Below are positions 15,564 to 23,052 of a stretch of 34,017 bases of DNA, in pieces (the first letter of the stretch is position 1; each line of letters starts with the position of its first letter). Origin of the DNA: Clostridium sp. (lineage in GTDB: Bacteria > Bacillota > Clostridia > Lachnospirales > Lachnospiraceae); the NCBI GenBank assembly GCA_016302185.1, contig JAEDOC010000005.1:1-34017 (forward strand), given 5' to 3'. Position numbers and translations under genes: made by a program. The notes below the pieces were generated by a model. It was not told the DNA's origin, did no database searches, and saw only the letters and a program-made list of their open reading frames with translations.

Positions 15564-15653
15564 TAGAAAATTCAGCTCCAGTGCATTCAGTAAATCATAC
15601 AGGCAAACTTCTGCGGAAGCGCCTCCTCCTCCGCCAGTTCCCCGGATATCCCT

Positions 15654-16763
15654 CTAACGAATCACCAGCCCTGTCTCTTTGTCAAAGAGATGGATCTTGT
15701 TTATATCCAATGCAAATTTCACAACATCGCCGGTTCCGGCTGCCGTCGCCGGATTGACTCTGGCCGAGCAGCTGCTGTCTCCAATATCAAAAGTTAAGAA
15801 CGTTTCTTCACCCTGCATCTCACATGCAAGGATATCTGCCTTGATGGTACAATCGCCCGCCGATTCCACCGCATCCTTCTCCTCATGAATATCTTCCGGG
15901 CGGATCCCCAGAGTAATCTCCCTGTTAAGATATCCCTTTTCCTCCAGAAGCGTTGCCTTCTCCTCCGAAAGCGATATGACACTGCCGGCAAAGTTCAAGG
16001 TAACACCGGATGTTCCCTTCTCCGCCATGGCATCAATCAGGTTCATCTGCGGGCCTCCGATAAATCCTGCCACAAATTTGTTTTCCGGATAATTGTATAA
16101 ATTCTGCGGCGAATCCACCTGCTGAATCGCACCATCCTTCATCACGACAATTCTGGCAGCCATTGCCATGGCCTCGGCCTGATCGTGGGTTACATAGATA
16201 ATCGTGATACCCAGCTTCCGTTGCAGCGCGGCAAGCTCCATCCGCATCCGATCCTTCAGCTTCTCATCCAGATGGAACAGCGGCTCGTCCAGCAAAAGCA
16301 CCTTCGGATTCCGTACAACAGCCCGTCCCATGGCAACTCTCTGTCTCTGATCGTCAGACAGCTGTTCCGGAGTCCGATCCATAAGCTGCGTCAGATCCAG
16401 ATTTTCGGCCGTCTCATTCACCCGACACTCAATCTCATCCTCAGGAATTCTTCCAAGCTTCAACGCAAAAGACAGATTTTCTCTCACTGTCATCTGAGGA
16501 TACAGGGTACAGTTCTGCAGCACCATCGCGATCTCTCTGTCTTTCGGGTCCACGTTGTTTACCAGCCTGCCGTCAATATACACTTCCCCGGAAGAGATAT
16601 CCTCCAGACCCGCAATCATACGAAGAATCGTGGATTTTCCACAGCCGGACGGACCAACAAAAGCGATCAATTCTTTATCTTCAATCTCAAGATTAAAATC
16701 CTTTACTGCCTCAAAACCATTGGGATACTTTTTCCATACATGTTTCAGGGATAAACTTGCCAT
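15654..16763 (-). CDS. ABC transporter ATPase, MsmK/UgpC (CUT1) type, with LSDDQ signature
   Basis: The ATPase subunit of carbohydrate importers (369 aa, usual length), expected to energise one or several sugar permeases encoded elsewhere. Walker A is GPSGCGKST (37-45), the Q-loop is Q83 (VLQNCTLYPQMTV), Walker B is VLLLDEP (155-161) and the switch is His193. The C-terminal regulatory OB-fold part follows from about 235. The ABC signature reads LSDDQRQR (135-142) instead of LSGGQ, and the D-loop region is FHLDEKL rather than SNLDAKL. The start at 16763 has AGGAGG 11 bases upstream. No permease genes adjoin it. A leader with two hairpins precedes it. Confidence 0.92.
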   Translation of the reverse strand: MASLSLKHVWKKYPNGFEAVKDFNLEIEDKELIAFVGPSGCGKSTILRMIAGLEDISSGEVYIDGRLVNNVDPKDREIAMVLQNCTLYPQMTVRENLSFALKLGRIPEDEIECRVNETAENLDLTQLMDRTPEQLSDDQRQRVAMGRAVVRNPKVLLLDEPLFHLDEKLKDRMRMELAALQRKLGITIIYVTHDQAEAMAMAARIVVMKDGAIQQVDSPQNLYNYPENKFVAGFIGGPQMNLIDAMAEKGTSGVTLNFAGSVISLSEEKATLLEEKGYLNREITLGIRPEDIHEEKDAVESAGDCTIKADILACEMQGEETFLTFDIGDSSCSARVNPATAAGTGDVVKFALDINKIHLFDKETGLVIR

Positions 16764-16826
16764 GTACGCATCTTCCTCCTATCTGTTTCTGCCAGATGCA
16801 TCCGCATCCCGACTTCTTAACATAGT

Positions 16827-16854
16827 AACATGGCCGGAATCATCCGACCATGTT
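16827..16854 (-). promoter_or_regulatory. Inverted repeat in the ABC ATPase leader (hairpin or operator)
   Basis: AACATGGCCGG (16827-16837) and CCGACCATGTT (16844-16854) are complementary over 11 bases with one wobble and a 6-base spacer. The 28-base dyad could be an operator or an mRNA hairpin. No U-run follows on the minus strand. Confidence 0.5.
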
Positions 16855-16856
16855 TT

Positions 16857-16891
16857 AAATAACCAAAAACCATTTTACATTTTGGCTATTT
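16857..16891 (-). promoter_or_regulatory. Second hairpin in the ABC ATPase leader
   Basis: AAATAACCAAAA (16857-16868) and TTTTGGCTATTT (16880-16891) pair over 12 bases with one wobble. It lies 2 bases from the previous dyad, downstream of the predicted promoter. No known riboswitch motif was recognised. Confidence 0.45.
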
Positions 16892-16956
16892 TGTATGCAG
16901 TAAAAAAAAGATGCTCAATATGTCAAATTCAAAGCCGCGTCCGATATCAGAATCCG

Positions 16957-16984
16957 TTTATATTTGTATGAATTCTCTCTTCAA
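16957..16984 (-). promoter_or_regulatory. Candidate promoter of the ABC ATPase gene
   Basis: On the minus strand TTGAAG (16984-16979) and TATAAA (16962-16957) are spaced by 16 bases. It would give a leader of about 190 bases that contains both hairpins. The 319-base gap 16764-17082 otherwise holds only the ridA terminator. Confidence 0.5.
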
Positions 16985-17045
16985 AAATTAATTTTGTAAA
17001 AACTCCACAAACTTGTCCTGATACTTTTAGTAGAATCCTCTCAGG

Positions 17046-17076
17046 AAAAAAATGTCTTTGTGACTATTCCACAAAG
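17046..17076 (-). terminator. Terminator of the thioesterase-cvfB-ridA operon
   Basis: CTTTGTG (17076-17070 on the minus strand) pairs with CACAAAG (17062-17056) around a 7-base loop, followed by ACA and seven T. It begins 7 bases after the ridA stop. Confidence 0.8.
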
Positions 17077-17082
17077 GATTTC

Positions 17083-17457
17083 TTATTTTACAGCAATTGC
17101 TTCCATCTCCATCAGCACATCTTTGGGCAGTCTGGCCACTTCCACACAGGAGCGGGCCGGACAGTCTCCTTCAAAATATTTGGCGTAGATCGCATTGACC
17201 TTGCCAAAATCGTCCATTTCCTTAATGAACACCGTCGTTTTGATCACCTGATCCATCGAAGTACCTGCCGCTTCCAGCAGATTTTTGATATTGGTCATTA
17301 CCTGCTCTGCCTGCGCCTCAATTCCCTCCGGAATCTCTCCGGTTGCCGGATTTACCGGAATCTGGCCGGAAGTAAATACGAATCCATTTACCTCGATTGC
17401 CTGAGAATAGGGGCCGATGGCGGCCGGCGCATTTTTTGTGCTGATTACTGTTTTCAT
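17083..17457 (-). CDS. ridA: RidA family enamine/imine deaminase
   Basis: A small trimeric cytoplasmic enzyme (124 aa) that hydrolyses reactive 2-aminoacrylate and related imines made by PLP enzymes such as threonine or serine dehydratase. Family hallmarks are APAAIGPYSQA, FTSGQIPV and the catalytic arginine in CPARSCVEV (R102), with the late glutamates in MEMEAIAV. Two adjacent ATGs (17460 and 17457) follow AAGGAGGAGTTC. I chose 17457 for its spacing; 17460 adds one Met. The open frame further upstream overlaps the end of cvfB and is not needed. It is the last gene of a three-gene operon. The window also encodes ilvB/ilvD and serA/serC, pathways whose intermediates relate to RidA substrates. 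Confidence 0.93.
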   Translation of the reverse strand: MKTVISTKNAPAAIGPYSQAIEVNGFVFTSGQIPVNPATGEIPEGIEAQAEQVMTNIKNLLEAAGTSMDQVIKTTVFIKEMDDFGKVNAIYAKYFEGDCPARSCVEVARLPKDVLMEMEAIAVK

Positions 17458-17500
17458 CATGAACTCCTCCTTCATTCTTTCTGATGTTATCTCTTTTTCG

Positions 17501-18346
17501 TTATTTTCTGCGATCCGTGCGGCGGATGGATGTCTCTGTAATCTCAATCTTTCCTTCTTTTAACAGATGACCCACCGCACGCTTAAACGCATTTTTGCTT
17601 AAATGAAATTCCCGCTTGATTACCTCCGGGCTGACTCTGTCATTGAATGGCAGAATGCCGTCAAATTCATCGATTACCTTCAGAATGGCTTCCACATCCG
17701 AATTCATCTGCAGATAGGCTTTTTCCCGCAGACTGAGATCCAGCTTGCCGTCTTCCCGCACCTTGGTGACCCTTGCCCGCACCACTTCCCCCGGCTGGCA
17801 CTTGGCGTATACCTCTTTTATGGGAATCAGACCGAAATATTTATCATCCACGGCCACAAAGACGCCCAGATTTTCATTGATTTCATATACCCTGGCAGTT
17901 ACCCAGGCATCTTTCTGATATGGTGCATCACTGCTTAAATACGGATACACCTTCATTGTTGCCGCCAGACGGCCGCTCTTATCCACATAGAGAGCTACCA
18001 GGCATTCCTCTCCGGCTCTCACCTTATGATTCTGCTCCTTAAACGGAAGCAGCAGATCCTTCTCCAGTCCCATATCAAGAAACGCACCAATCTTTGCTAC
18101 TTCCTTTACCTTCAGGACCGCAGTCCCGCCTACCTCCAGCTTTGGCTCCGCTACAGTCGCAATCAGGCGATCCTCCGAATCCTTATAGATAAATACAGTC
18201 AGCCTGTCTCCCAGCTTTGTTCCCTCCGGAACCTGCTTTCTAGGAAGAAGCACAGCTGCCGTATCATTCTTTTTTTCACCCAGGTAAACGCCAAATTCTT
18301 TTTCTCTTACTACTTCCAGTTCCTGTCTTTTTCCCAATGTAATCAT
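17501..18346 (-). CDS. cvfB: CvfB-type S1 RNA-binding protein
   Basis: A 281-aa protein of the CvfB/YitL family: tandem S1-type OB folds followed by a winged-helix C-terminus. S1-like strands are seen in VLKVKEVAKIGAFLDMG (about 80-100) and in TARVYEINENLGVFVAVDDKYFGLIP (about 150-180). The winged helix is in the last 60 residues (VIKREFHLSKNAFKRAVGHLLKEG). Family members bind RNA and affect virulence factor or RNA turnover in staphylococci; its role here is unknown. The ATG at 18346 lies one base after the thioesterase stop, with GAGGACGA inside that gene, so the two are translationally coupled. The open frame upstream of 18346 is a shadow of the thioesterase. Confidence 0.9.
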   Translation of the reverse strand: MITLGKRQELEVVREKEFGVYLGEKKNDTAAVLLPRKQVPEGTKLGDRLTVFIYKDSEDRLIATVAEPKLEVGGTAVLKVKEVAKIGAFLDMGLEKDLLLPFKEQNHKVRAGEECLVALYVDKSGRLAATMKVYPYLSSDAPYQKDAWVTARVYEINENLGVFVAVDDKYFGLIPIKEVYAKCQPGEVVRARVTKVREDGKLDLSLREKAYLQMNSDVEAILKVIDEFDGILPFNDRVSPEVIKREFHLSKNAFKRAVGHLLKEGKIEITETSIRRTDRRK

Positions 18347-18347
18347 G

Positions 18348-19067
18348 TCATTCGTCCTCTCTTTTCTCTGCCAGCCAAATATTGGCGTGAATTCCTCCCT
18401 CCGGATCCTGTAAAGAAACCACATATCCTTCCGGAGTCTTCCCAATCTTTGGAATCATCTGATCTCCCAGCACCGCTGCTTTTTTGTATTCCGCCCGCAG
18501 CTCGCCGATGGAAAACCGGCCGGGCAGGAGCTCTCTGGCAATGGCCACATACTGGGCATTATTTACATGCAGGTTGGTATCCAGATGGTGACGCTGCACC
18601 GTCACCGGGTCCGCCTCCCATATCTGCTCCGGAAGAAGAATCTTCTTTGGTGCCGGCGGAAGGGAAAGTGCCTTTTCTTCTCCATAGCCCCGAATCTCAT
18701 CCTCCGTTACACGGGCCGGACAGCCCTTCTCTAAATCATAAAAAAACCAGGTGGAATCTGCCCGAACCAGATAATTCCCCTCCGGATCCGTGATCGTAAA
18801 ATTCCGGTATCCGTAGATTCCTTTAAACCCGTGCGGCCAGGTGGAGATCCGAATCCGTTCCGCAAACCGCGGCTGCCGATCAATTACAATCTGCCAGGAG
18901 TTCAGCCACCAGGCTTTCTTCTTCTCCTCCAGATATCGGATCCCCAGCCCCAGATCCTCCGACTGAAAGGTGGAGCAGTCCTGTAGATAATTCATAATGC
19001 CGTTTACCGTAAGGCGGCCGTATTCATCCGTCTCACTGTAACGCACTCTGCTTTCAAATGTATACAT
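18348..19067 (-). CDS. Acyl-ACP thioesterase (FatA/FatB-like)
   Basis: A cytoplasmic hydrolase (239 aa) of the acyl-ACP thioesterase family, releasing fatty acids from acyl carrier protein. Two hotdog repeats are visible: the first starts with RVRYSETDEYGRLTVNGIMNY (8-28), the second with QRHHLDTNLHVNNAQYV (158-174), holding the family's Asp/Asn/His set (D163, N165, H167). AWWLNSWQIVIDRQPRF is also typical. The start at 19067 has AGAGAGG upstream. It is first in the operon with cvfB and ridA, read from a promoter at 19123-19095. In anaerobic Firmicutes this enzyme is thought to supply free or medium-chain fatty acids or adjust membrane lipids; substrate length is not readable here. Confidence 0.93.
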   Translation of the reverse strand: MYTFESRVRYSETDEYGRLTVNGIMNYLQDCSTFQSEDLGLGIRYLEEKKKAWWLNSWQIVIDRQPRFAERIRISTWPHGFKGIYGYRNFTITDPEGNYLVRADSTWFFYDLEKGCPARVTEDEIRGYGEEKALSLPPAPKKILLPEQIWEADPVTVQRHHLDTNLHVNNAQYVAIARELLPGRFSIGELRAEYKKAAVLGDQMIPKIGKTPEGYVVSLQDPEGGIHANIWLAEKREDE

Positions 19068-19094
19068 AAGCTACCTCTCTTCAACCTGCCTTTC

Positions 19095-19123
19095 ATTATA
19101 TCCGATTCCGGCAGACTTGTCCA
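19095..19123 (-). promoter_or_regulatory. Promoter of the thioesterase-cvfB-ridA operon
   Basis: On the minus strand TGGACA (19123-19118) and a consensus TATAAT (19100-19095) are spaced by 17 bases, about 28 bases ahead of the ATG. Confidence 0.8.
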
Positions 19124-19189
19124 CGATCCGTCAAAAAAACAATAGAAAACTCTGAGCAAATCTTTTTTTCTTTTTTTCTCATTTTTTTA

Positions 19190-19218
19190 TTGACAAATTC
19201 AGAGTTCTGCCATATAAT
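19190..19218 (+). promoter_or_regulatory. Consensus promoter of tRNA-Gln
   Basis: TTGACA (19190-19195) and TATAAT (19213-19218) are spaced by exactly 17 bases. The start point near 19225 is about a dozen bases before the mature tRNA. Confidence 0.92.
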
Positions 19219-19236
19219 ACAGATTGTTAATTTCAT

Positions 19237-19308
19237 TGGGGTATCGCCAAATGGTAAGGCAACGGACTCTGACTCCGTCATTTCAAGGTTCGAATCCTTG
19301 TACCCCAG
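19237..19308 (+). tRNA. tRNA-Gln (anticodon CUG)
   Basis: A 72-nt cloverleaf. The acceptor TGGGGTA (19237-19243) pairs with TACCCCA (19301-19307), with discriminator G at 19308. The anticodon stem ACGGA/TCCGT encloses loop CTCTGAC, giving anticodon CTG, which reads CAG. The T-arm is CAAGGTTCGAATCCTTG. The 3' CCA is not encoded. It stands alone with its own promoter and terminator. The CUG isoacceptor is a minor one in many Firmicutes. Confidence 0.97.
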
Positions 19309-19311
19309 CTT

Positions 19312-19362
19312 AAAAAAGAGCATTTAGTTTGCCAACGGTGGCACAGCTGATGCTCTTTTTTA
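19312..19362 (+). terminator. Terminator of tRNA-Gln
   Basis: AAAAAAGAGCAT (19312-19323) pairs with ATGCTCTTTTTT (19350-19361), with an inner GCCA/TGGC helix, and is followed by TATTTTC. The A-run on the 5' side also makes it work in the other direction. Confidence 0.88.
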
Positions 19363-19367
19363 TTTTC

Positions 19368-19414
19368 ATTGAGCGAACCCCGCGATGCGAGTTTCGCTGC
19401 GGTTTCAACTCAAT
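19368..19414. repeat. Nested inverted repeat
   Basis: ATTGAG (19368-19373) pairs with CTCAAT (19409-19414), and inner AACC/GGTT and CGC/GCG helices are possible. It lies between two terminators, with no nearby gene start. The function is not evident. Confidence 0.4.
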
Positions 19415-19432
19415 AAACCTCCATATGTTTGC

Positions 19433-19485
19433 GAAAAGAGCCCCGTCCGGATCCATCCCTCACAGTCCGGGCGGCGGCTCTTTTC
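19433..19485. terminator. Terminator of the fbp-HAAS-DMT transcript
   Basis: GAAAAGAGCC (19433-19442) pairs with GGCTCTTTTC (19476-19485), with GTCCGGA/GTCCGGGC-type inner pairing. Read on the minus strand it lies 11 bases past the DMT permease stop, and its 3' arm ends in CTCTTTTC. Confidence 0.75.
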
Positions 19486-19495
19486 ATTTGCCGTA

Positions 19496-20425
19496 TTATT
19501 TCTGAAATCGGTTTACCGTATAGATTCCTGCGCTTACCAGCGCCAGCGCTCCTAAATTCCGCAGGGAAAATGCCTGTCCTCCCTCGCCAAGCAGCAGCGC
19601 GGACAGAAGCACTCCCACCACCGGATTGGAGAAGCCATAGATGGAAACCCTGGAAACCGGATTATATTTCAAAAGAATTCCCCAGATGGTATAAGCTGCC
19701 GCCGACAAAAATGCCAGATAAAACAGCATAGCGAGCGCCGGCGCACTGCATCGGGTAAAGCAGCCGTCCATCAGAAGTCCTCCTGCCGACAGGGTAAGTC
19801 CTCCCACCAGAAACTGCCAACCGCTGAGCATCACCGGATCCGAGTTCTGGGAATACCTTTTAATCAGCACCGAAGAAAAGGCATAGGATAGCGCAGAGAG
19901 AAAGACAAAGCCCTCCCCCCGCAGGGAAAAGTTAAGATCCAATCCCTTTCCAGATAGATTTGCCAGTGCAACACCGGCAAAGCCCAGAAGGCAGCCTATC
20001 GTCTTCGGAGCGGTCAGCTTCTCCTGACGAAAGATCAGACTGGCCACCAGAATCGACAGCAGGCTGTTGCTTCCTACGATGATTGCTCCCTTCACTCCGG
20101 TCGTATGCGCCAGGCCAATATAAAAGAAAAAATACTGAACAGAAGTCTGTAGAAAGGATAAGCAGATAATCTTTCCCCACTCTGATCCCTTCGGCAGCAG
20201 TAACCTCCTCTGCAACAGGCTTCCGGCCAGAATTACCAGGATTCCTGCCATCGCAAAACGGGTTCCTGCAAACAGAATGACGGAACCGGTATCTTCCGAA
20301 GCGATGGCAAACAGCCGATAGCCGATTTTGATACAGGGAAATGCACTTCCCCAGAGAACACAGCAGAATACTGCCAGAACTCCGGTCACCGCCGGGTGAA
20401 AATATTCCTCTTTCTCTTCAGTCAT
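19496..20425 (-). CDS. DMT superfamily (EamA) permease
   Basis: An inner-membrane metabolite exporter of the drug/metabolite transporter superfamily (309 aa, about ten hydrophobic segments, two EamA repeats). The first repeat begins GVLAVFCCVLWGSAFPCIKIGY and the second GEGFVFLSALSYAFSSVLIKRYS. The substrate is unknown; amino acids or related compounds are typical. Its ATG at 20425 is four G after the stop of the HAAS gene (20430), with GAGGAG inside that gene, so the two are translationally coupled. It ends 11 bases before a terminator. Confidence 0.92.
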   Translation of the reverse strand: MTEEKEEYFHPAVTGVLAVFCCVLWGSAFPCIKIGYRLFAIASEDTGSVILFAGTRFAMAGILVILAGSLLQRRLLLPKGSEWGKIICLSFLQTSVQYFFFYIGLAHTTGVKGAIIVGSNSLLSILVASLIFRQEKLTAPKTIGCLLGFAGVALANLSGKGLDLNFSLRGEGFVFLSALSYAFSSVLIKRYSQNSDPVMLSGWQFLVGGLTLSAGGLLMDGCFTRCSAPALAMLFYLAFLSAAAYTIWGILLKYNPVSRVSIYGFSNPVVGVLLSALLLGEGGQAFSLRNLGALALVSAGIYTVNRFQK

Positions 20426-20429
20426 CCCC

Positions 20430-20930
20430 TTATCTCCTCATCCCGCGAAGCAGCGTATAAATCAGCCAGATCAGAAGCAGCGGACCGGCAAAGCGAAGCA
20501 CCAGAGCCATCAGGCCTCCTACCACCGTCAGCACACCGCTCAGTATGGCAACCAAAAGAAACATCACCGCGAAGGCCACCAGCCCTGCCAGAAGCTTCCA
20601 GTACCATTTGCTGAAATCAATATAGTGAATCTTCGGACCATTTTCATTCGAATAGCCCTGATCCGAACCGTATCCGCCGGTCCCATAGCTGCTCCCTCCG
20701 GCGTCAGAATAGCCGCCGGTCTCTCCTGCAGCCTCGCTGCTGTCAATGATTGTTCTGGCAATCAGGCGGGGACTTCCAATCTCCTCAATCACATCCTCCT
20801 CCCGGCGGCCGGACGCGGCCTCCTGGGAAATATAGGTGTCATAATACCTTACATTCTCCTGAATTACCGCTGCGGATACCTCTCCCTGCAGCGCATCCCT
20901 CAGTTCCTGTAAAAATTCTGTCTTTCTCAT
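20430..20930 (-). CDS. HAAS-domain (DUF1700-like) membrane protein
   Basis: A 166-aa protein. The N-terminal 65 residues (MRKTEFLQELRDAL, then VIQENVRYYDTYISQE and EEIGSPRLIARTIID) match the HAAS/DUF1700 helical domain, known from proteins often coded beside PadR-type regulators or sigma/anti-sigma systems. A linker rich in Gly, Ser and Tyr follows (about 68-95). Then WYWKLLAGLVAFAVMFLLVAIL and a second hydrophobic stretch form two or three transmembrane segments. No PadR regulator is next to it, which is unusual. It sits 34 bases after fbp and is coupled to the DMT permease. The ribosome binding site is weak (AGGAG 14 bases away). Function is unknown. Confidence 0.82.
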   Translation of the reverse strand: MRKTEFLQELRDALQGEVSAAVIQENVRYYDTYISQEAASGRREEDVIEEIGSPRLIARTIIDSSEAAGETGGYSDAGGSSYGTGGYGSDQGYSNENGPKIHYIDFSKWYWKLLAGLVAFAVMFLLVAILSGVLTVVGGLMALVLRFAGPLLLIWLIYTLLRGMRR

Positions 20931-20964
20931 GTGTTATCTGTCTCTCCTCTAAATTCATGGCGTT

Positions 20965-22902
20965 TTAACGTACCCTCTCCTTTAAAACGCCCCGGCGGTA
21001 TGCCTCCACCAGTTCCTTCAGATCCTCAATCCGGCCGGCCAGCTCCTTTCCCTCGTCGGTATCTGCCACCATGATCCTCTTCTGCATCTTCTCCACGATA
21101 CTTACCTTCGGTGTTGGCTCATGCAGCGGATCAAAGGGCTTGTGCTCCGCCAGTGCCAGATGTCTGGAATTGAATATCAGTGTATAGCCGGCGATTCCCG
21201 TCCGGCTCTGATAAGCCTTGGACAGCCCGCCGTCAATAATAAACAGCTTTCCTCCTGCCTTGATCGGTGTCTCCCCATCTTTAATCTTCACCGGGACATG
21301 ACCGTTGATGATATGGGAACCGCTGGTCGTCAGCCCGAATTCCGTCAGTATCCGATCGCAGTACTCTTCCTTAATGCTCAGCTTATAATAGGGATTCAGC
21401 TTCTCTTTCCGCACCGAGGCATCGTTAACAAAATAATTCTCAAAGGTTGTCATCTTATCCTTGCCAAACACCGGTGACTTGGCACCGCACCAGAGATACC
21501 ACATAAAATCACGATGCTTTTCCTTCTCCGGCGCATCCTCCGGCAGGAAATAGGCCATCTGCACCCGCTGATCAATATAGTCCAGCAGTGCTTTGCCGGT
21601 ATACAGTGTTCCATCCGCCTGAATCCCGTCGAATTCTCCCTTCTCCGTCATCGGAATACATCCATGGAACAAAAGGTTGGAATTGCAGCATTTATACATG
21701 CTTCCGTTGGAATACAGAAACCGGACATGCTTATGCAGCAGGGTATTGTGACAGAAGGACAGCTCCAGGGTATGAATCAGCTCCTCTTCCTCTTCGGTCA
21801 GCTTCAGCGGATCCTTCGGATCCACCGTCGGGAAATTCATATCCTCCATCGGATAAACTCTTCCGTCTATCTCCACGGTTCCCTTCTCAAAATCAATGGC
21901 CTTCAGAAGAATCCGATTCTCCATCCCATACTCCGGATGGCGCATAATAATCTGCCCCTCCAGCTTGAACTGAATCATCGCAATGGCTTTGTGCATCTTG
22001 GCCGCCAGTCCCGGATCCACCGCATCATAAATATTCTGATCCAAAAGCTTCGGCAGAAACAGGGTACAGGGATCCTTTTCGTATACCTGTGCCGCAAACA
22101 TAGAGAGCGGGCGCAGATTGATTCCGTATCCGTCCTCCAGCACATCAAAGCTGTTGTAACTTAACGCGATCCGAAGCACATTGCAGATACAGGCCCGGTT
22201 TCCGGTGGCAGCACCCATCCAGGAAATATCGTGATTGCCCCACTGGATATCCACATCATGGAAATGCATCAGCTCTTCCATAATAATATCCGCTCTCGGC
22301 CCTCTGTCGAAAATATCTCCGATGATATGCAGGTTATCAATGGTAAGGTTCTGGATCAGATGGCAGAGCGCGATGATAAAATTATCCGCCACCTTAATAT
22401 CAATAATCGTGTTGACAATCTCACTGTAATAGATTTTCTTATTGTCATCGTTGTAATCCACGTGGAGAAGTTCATCGATGACGTAGGCAAATTCCTCCGG
22501 CATCTTCTTTCTCACCTTGGAACGGGTATATTTGGAAGATACCTCCTTGCAAATCTGAACCAGACGATAGATTGCAATCTTCTGCCAATCCTCTGTATAC
22601 CGATCCTGCTGACGCAGTTTGTTGATCATCCGTTCCGGATAATAGATCAGATTTGCCAGATGAATCTCATCTTCCTGTGAAATAATATGTCCGAAGGTTT
22701 CACGGATCTTTTCACGAATAATACCGGAAGAACTGCGCAGCAGATGAATAAATGCTTCATACTCTCCATGCAGATCACTGAAGAAATATTCCGTACCTTT
22801 CGGAAGACCACAGATCGATTTTAAATTAATAATCTCACTGGATGCCGCTTTAATCGTGGGATATTCCCTCGAAAGCAATTTTAAATAAGACAAATCTCTC
22901 AT
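20965..22902 (-). CDS. fbp: Fructose-1,6-bisphosphatase, class III
   Basis: A gluconeogenic enzyme hydrolysing fructose-1,6-bisphosphate to fructose-6-phosphate (645 aa). It belongs to the Firmicutes class III family with a calcineurin-like metal centre: SDLHGEYEAF (42-51), GDIFDRGPRAD (195-205) and GNHD (222-225). LKSICGLPKGTEYFFSDLHG near the start is a family signature. The frame is open over 300 codons further upstream, but that stretch is antisense to the MBL gene. ATG 22902 starts MRDLSYLKLL as in homologues. Its ribosome binding site is a run of six G, seven bases before the ATG. It heads the transcript with the HAAS and DMT genes. Confidence 0.95.
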   Translation of the reverse strand: MRDLSYLKLLSREYPTIKAASSEIINLKSICGLPKGTEYFFSDLHGEYEAFIHLLRSSSGIIREKIRETFGHIISQEDEIHLANLIYYPERMINKLRQQDRYTEDWQKIAIYRLVQICKEVSSKYTRSKVRKKMPEEFAYVIDELLHVDYNDDNKKIYYSEIVNTIIDIKVADNFIIALCHLIQNLTIDNLHIIGDIFDRGPRADIIMEELMHFHDVDIQWGNHDISWMGAATGNRACICNVLRIALSYNSFDVLEDGYGINLRPLSMFAAQVYEKDPCTLFLPKLLDQNIYDAVDPGLAAKMHKAIAMIQFKLEGQIIMRHPEYGMENRILLKAIDFEKGTVEIDGRVYPMEDMNFPTVDPKDPLKLTEEEEELIHTLELSFCHNTLLHKHVRFLYSNGSMYKCCNSNLLFHGCIPMTEKGEFDGIQADGTLYTGKALLDYIDQRVQMAYFLPEDAPEKEKHRDFMWYLWCGAKSPVFGKDKMTTFENYFVNDASVRKEKLNPYYKLSIKEEYCDRILTEFGLTTSGSHIINGHVPVKIKDGETPIKAGGKLFIIDGGLSKAYQSRTGIAGYTLIFNSRHLALAEHKPFDPLHEPTPKVSIVEKMQKRIMVADTDEGKELAGRIEDLKELVEAYRRGVLKERVR

Positions 22903-23052
22903 AAAAAAATCCCCCCAACTCCTCCGGAATTTCCGGTATTCGCCGTTCCGTCTGTCCACTGATTGATTTTCCGGCAAGTTTATAGTACCATAAGATTGCG
23001 TCGGTGTACAGAGGCGCAAAAGAAGAAAGAAAAAGAAAGAGGGACACTTCCC
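22903..23052. other. Divergent intergenic region between fbp and the MBL gene
   Basis: It holds a 13-base palindrome, CCGGAATTTCCGG (22924-22936), about 20 bases before fbp, and a purine-rich stretch (about 23020-23043) before the MBL gene. I found no convincing -35/-10 pair on either strand; TATAAA at about 22985 (minus strand) lacks a -35. Confidence 0.4.

Noticed and set aside
19096..19323. 75-aa minus-strand ORF across the tRNA
   Set aside because: It overlaps the tRNA-Gln, its promoter and the divergent promoter; low-complexity Lys-rich product without a ribosome site.
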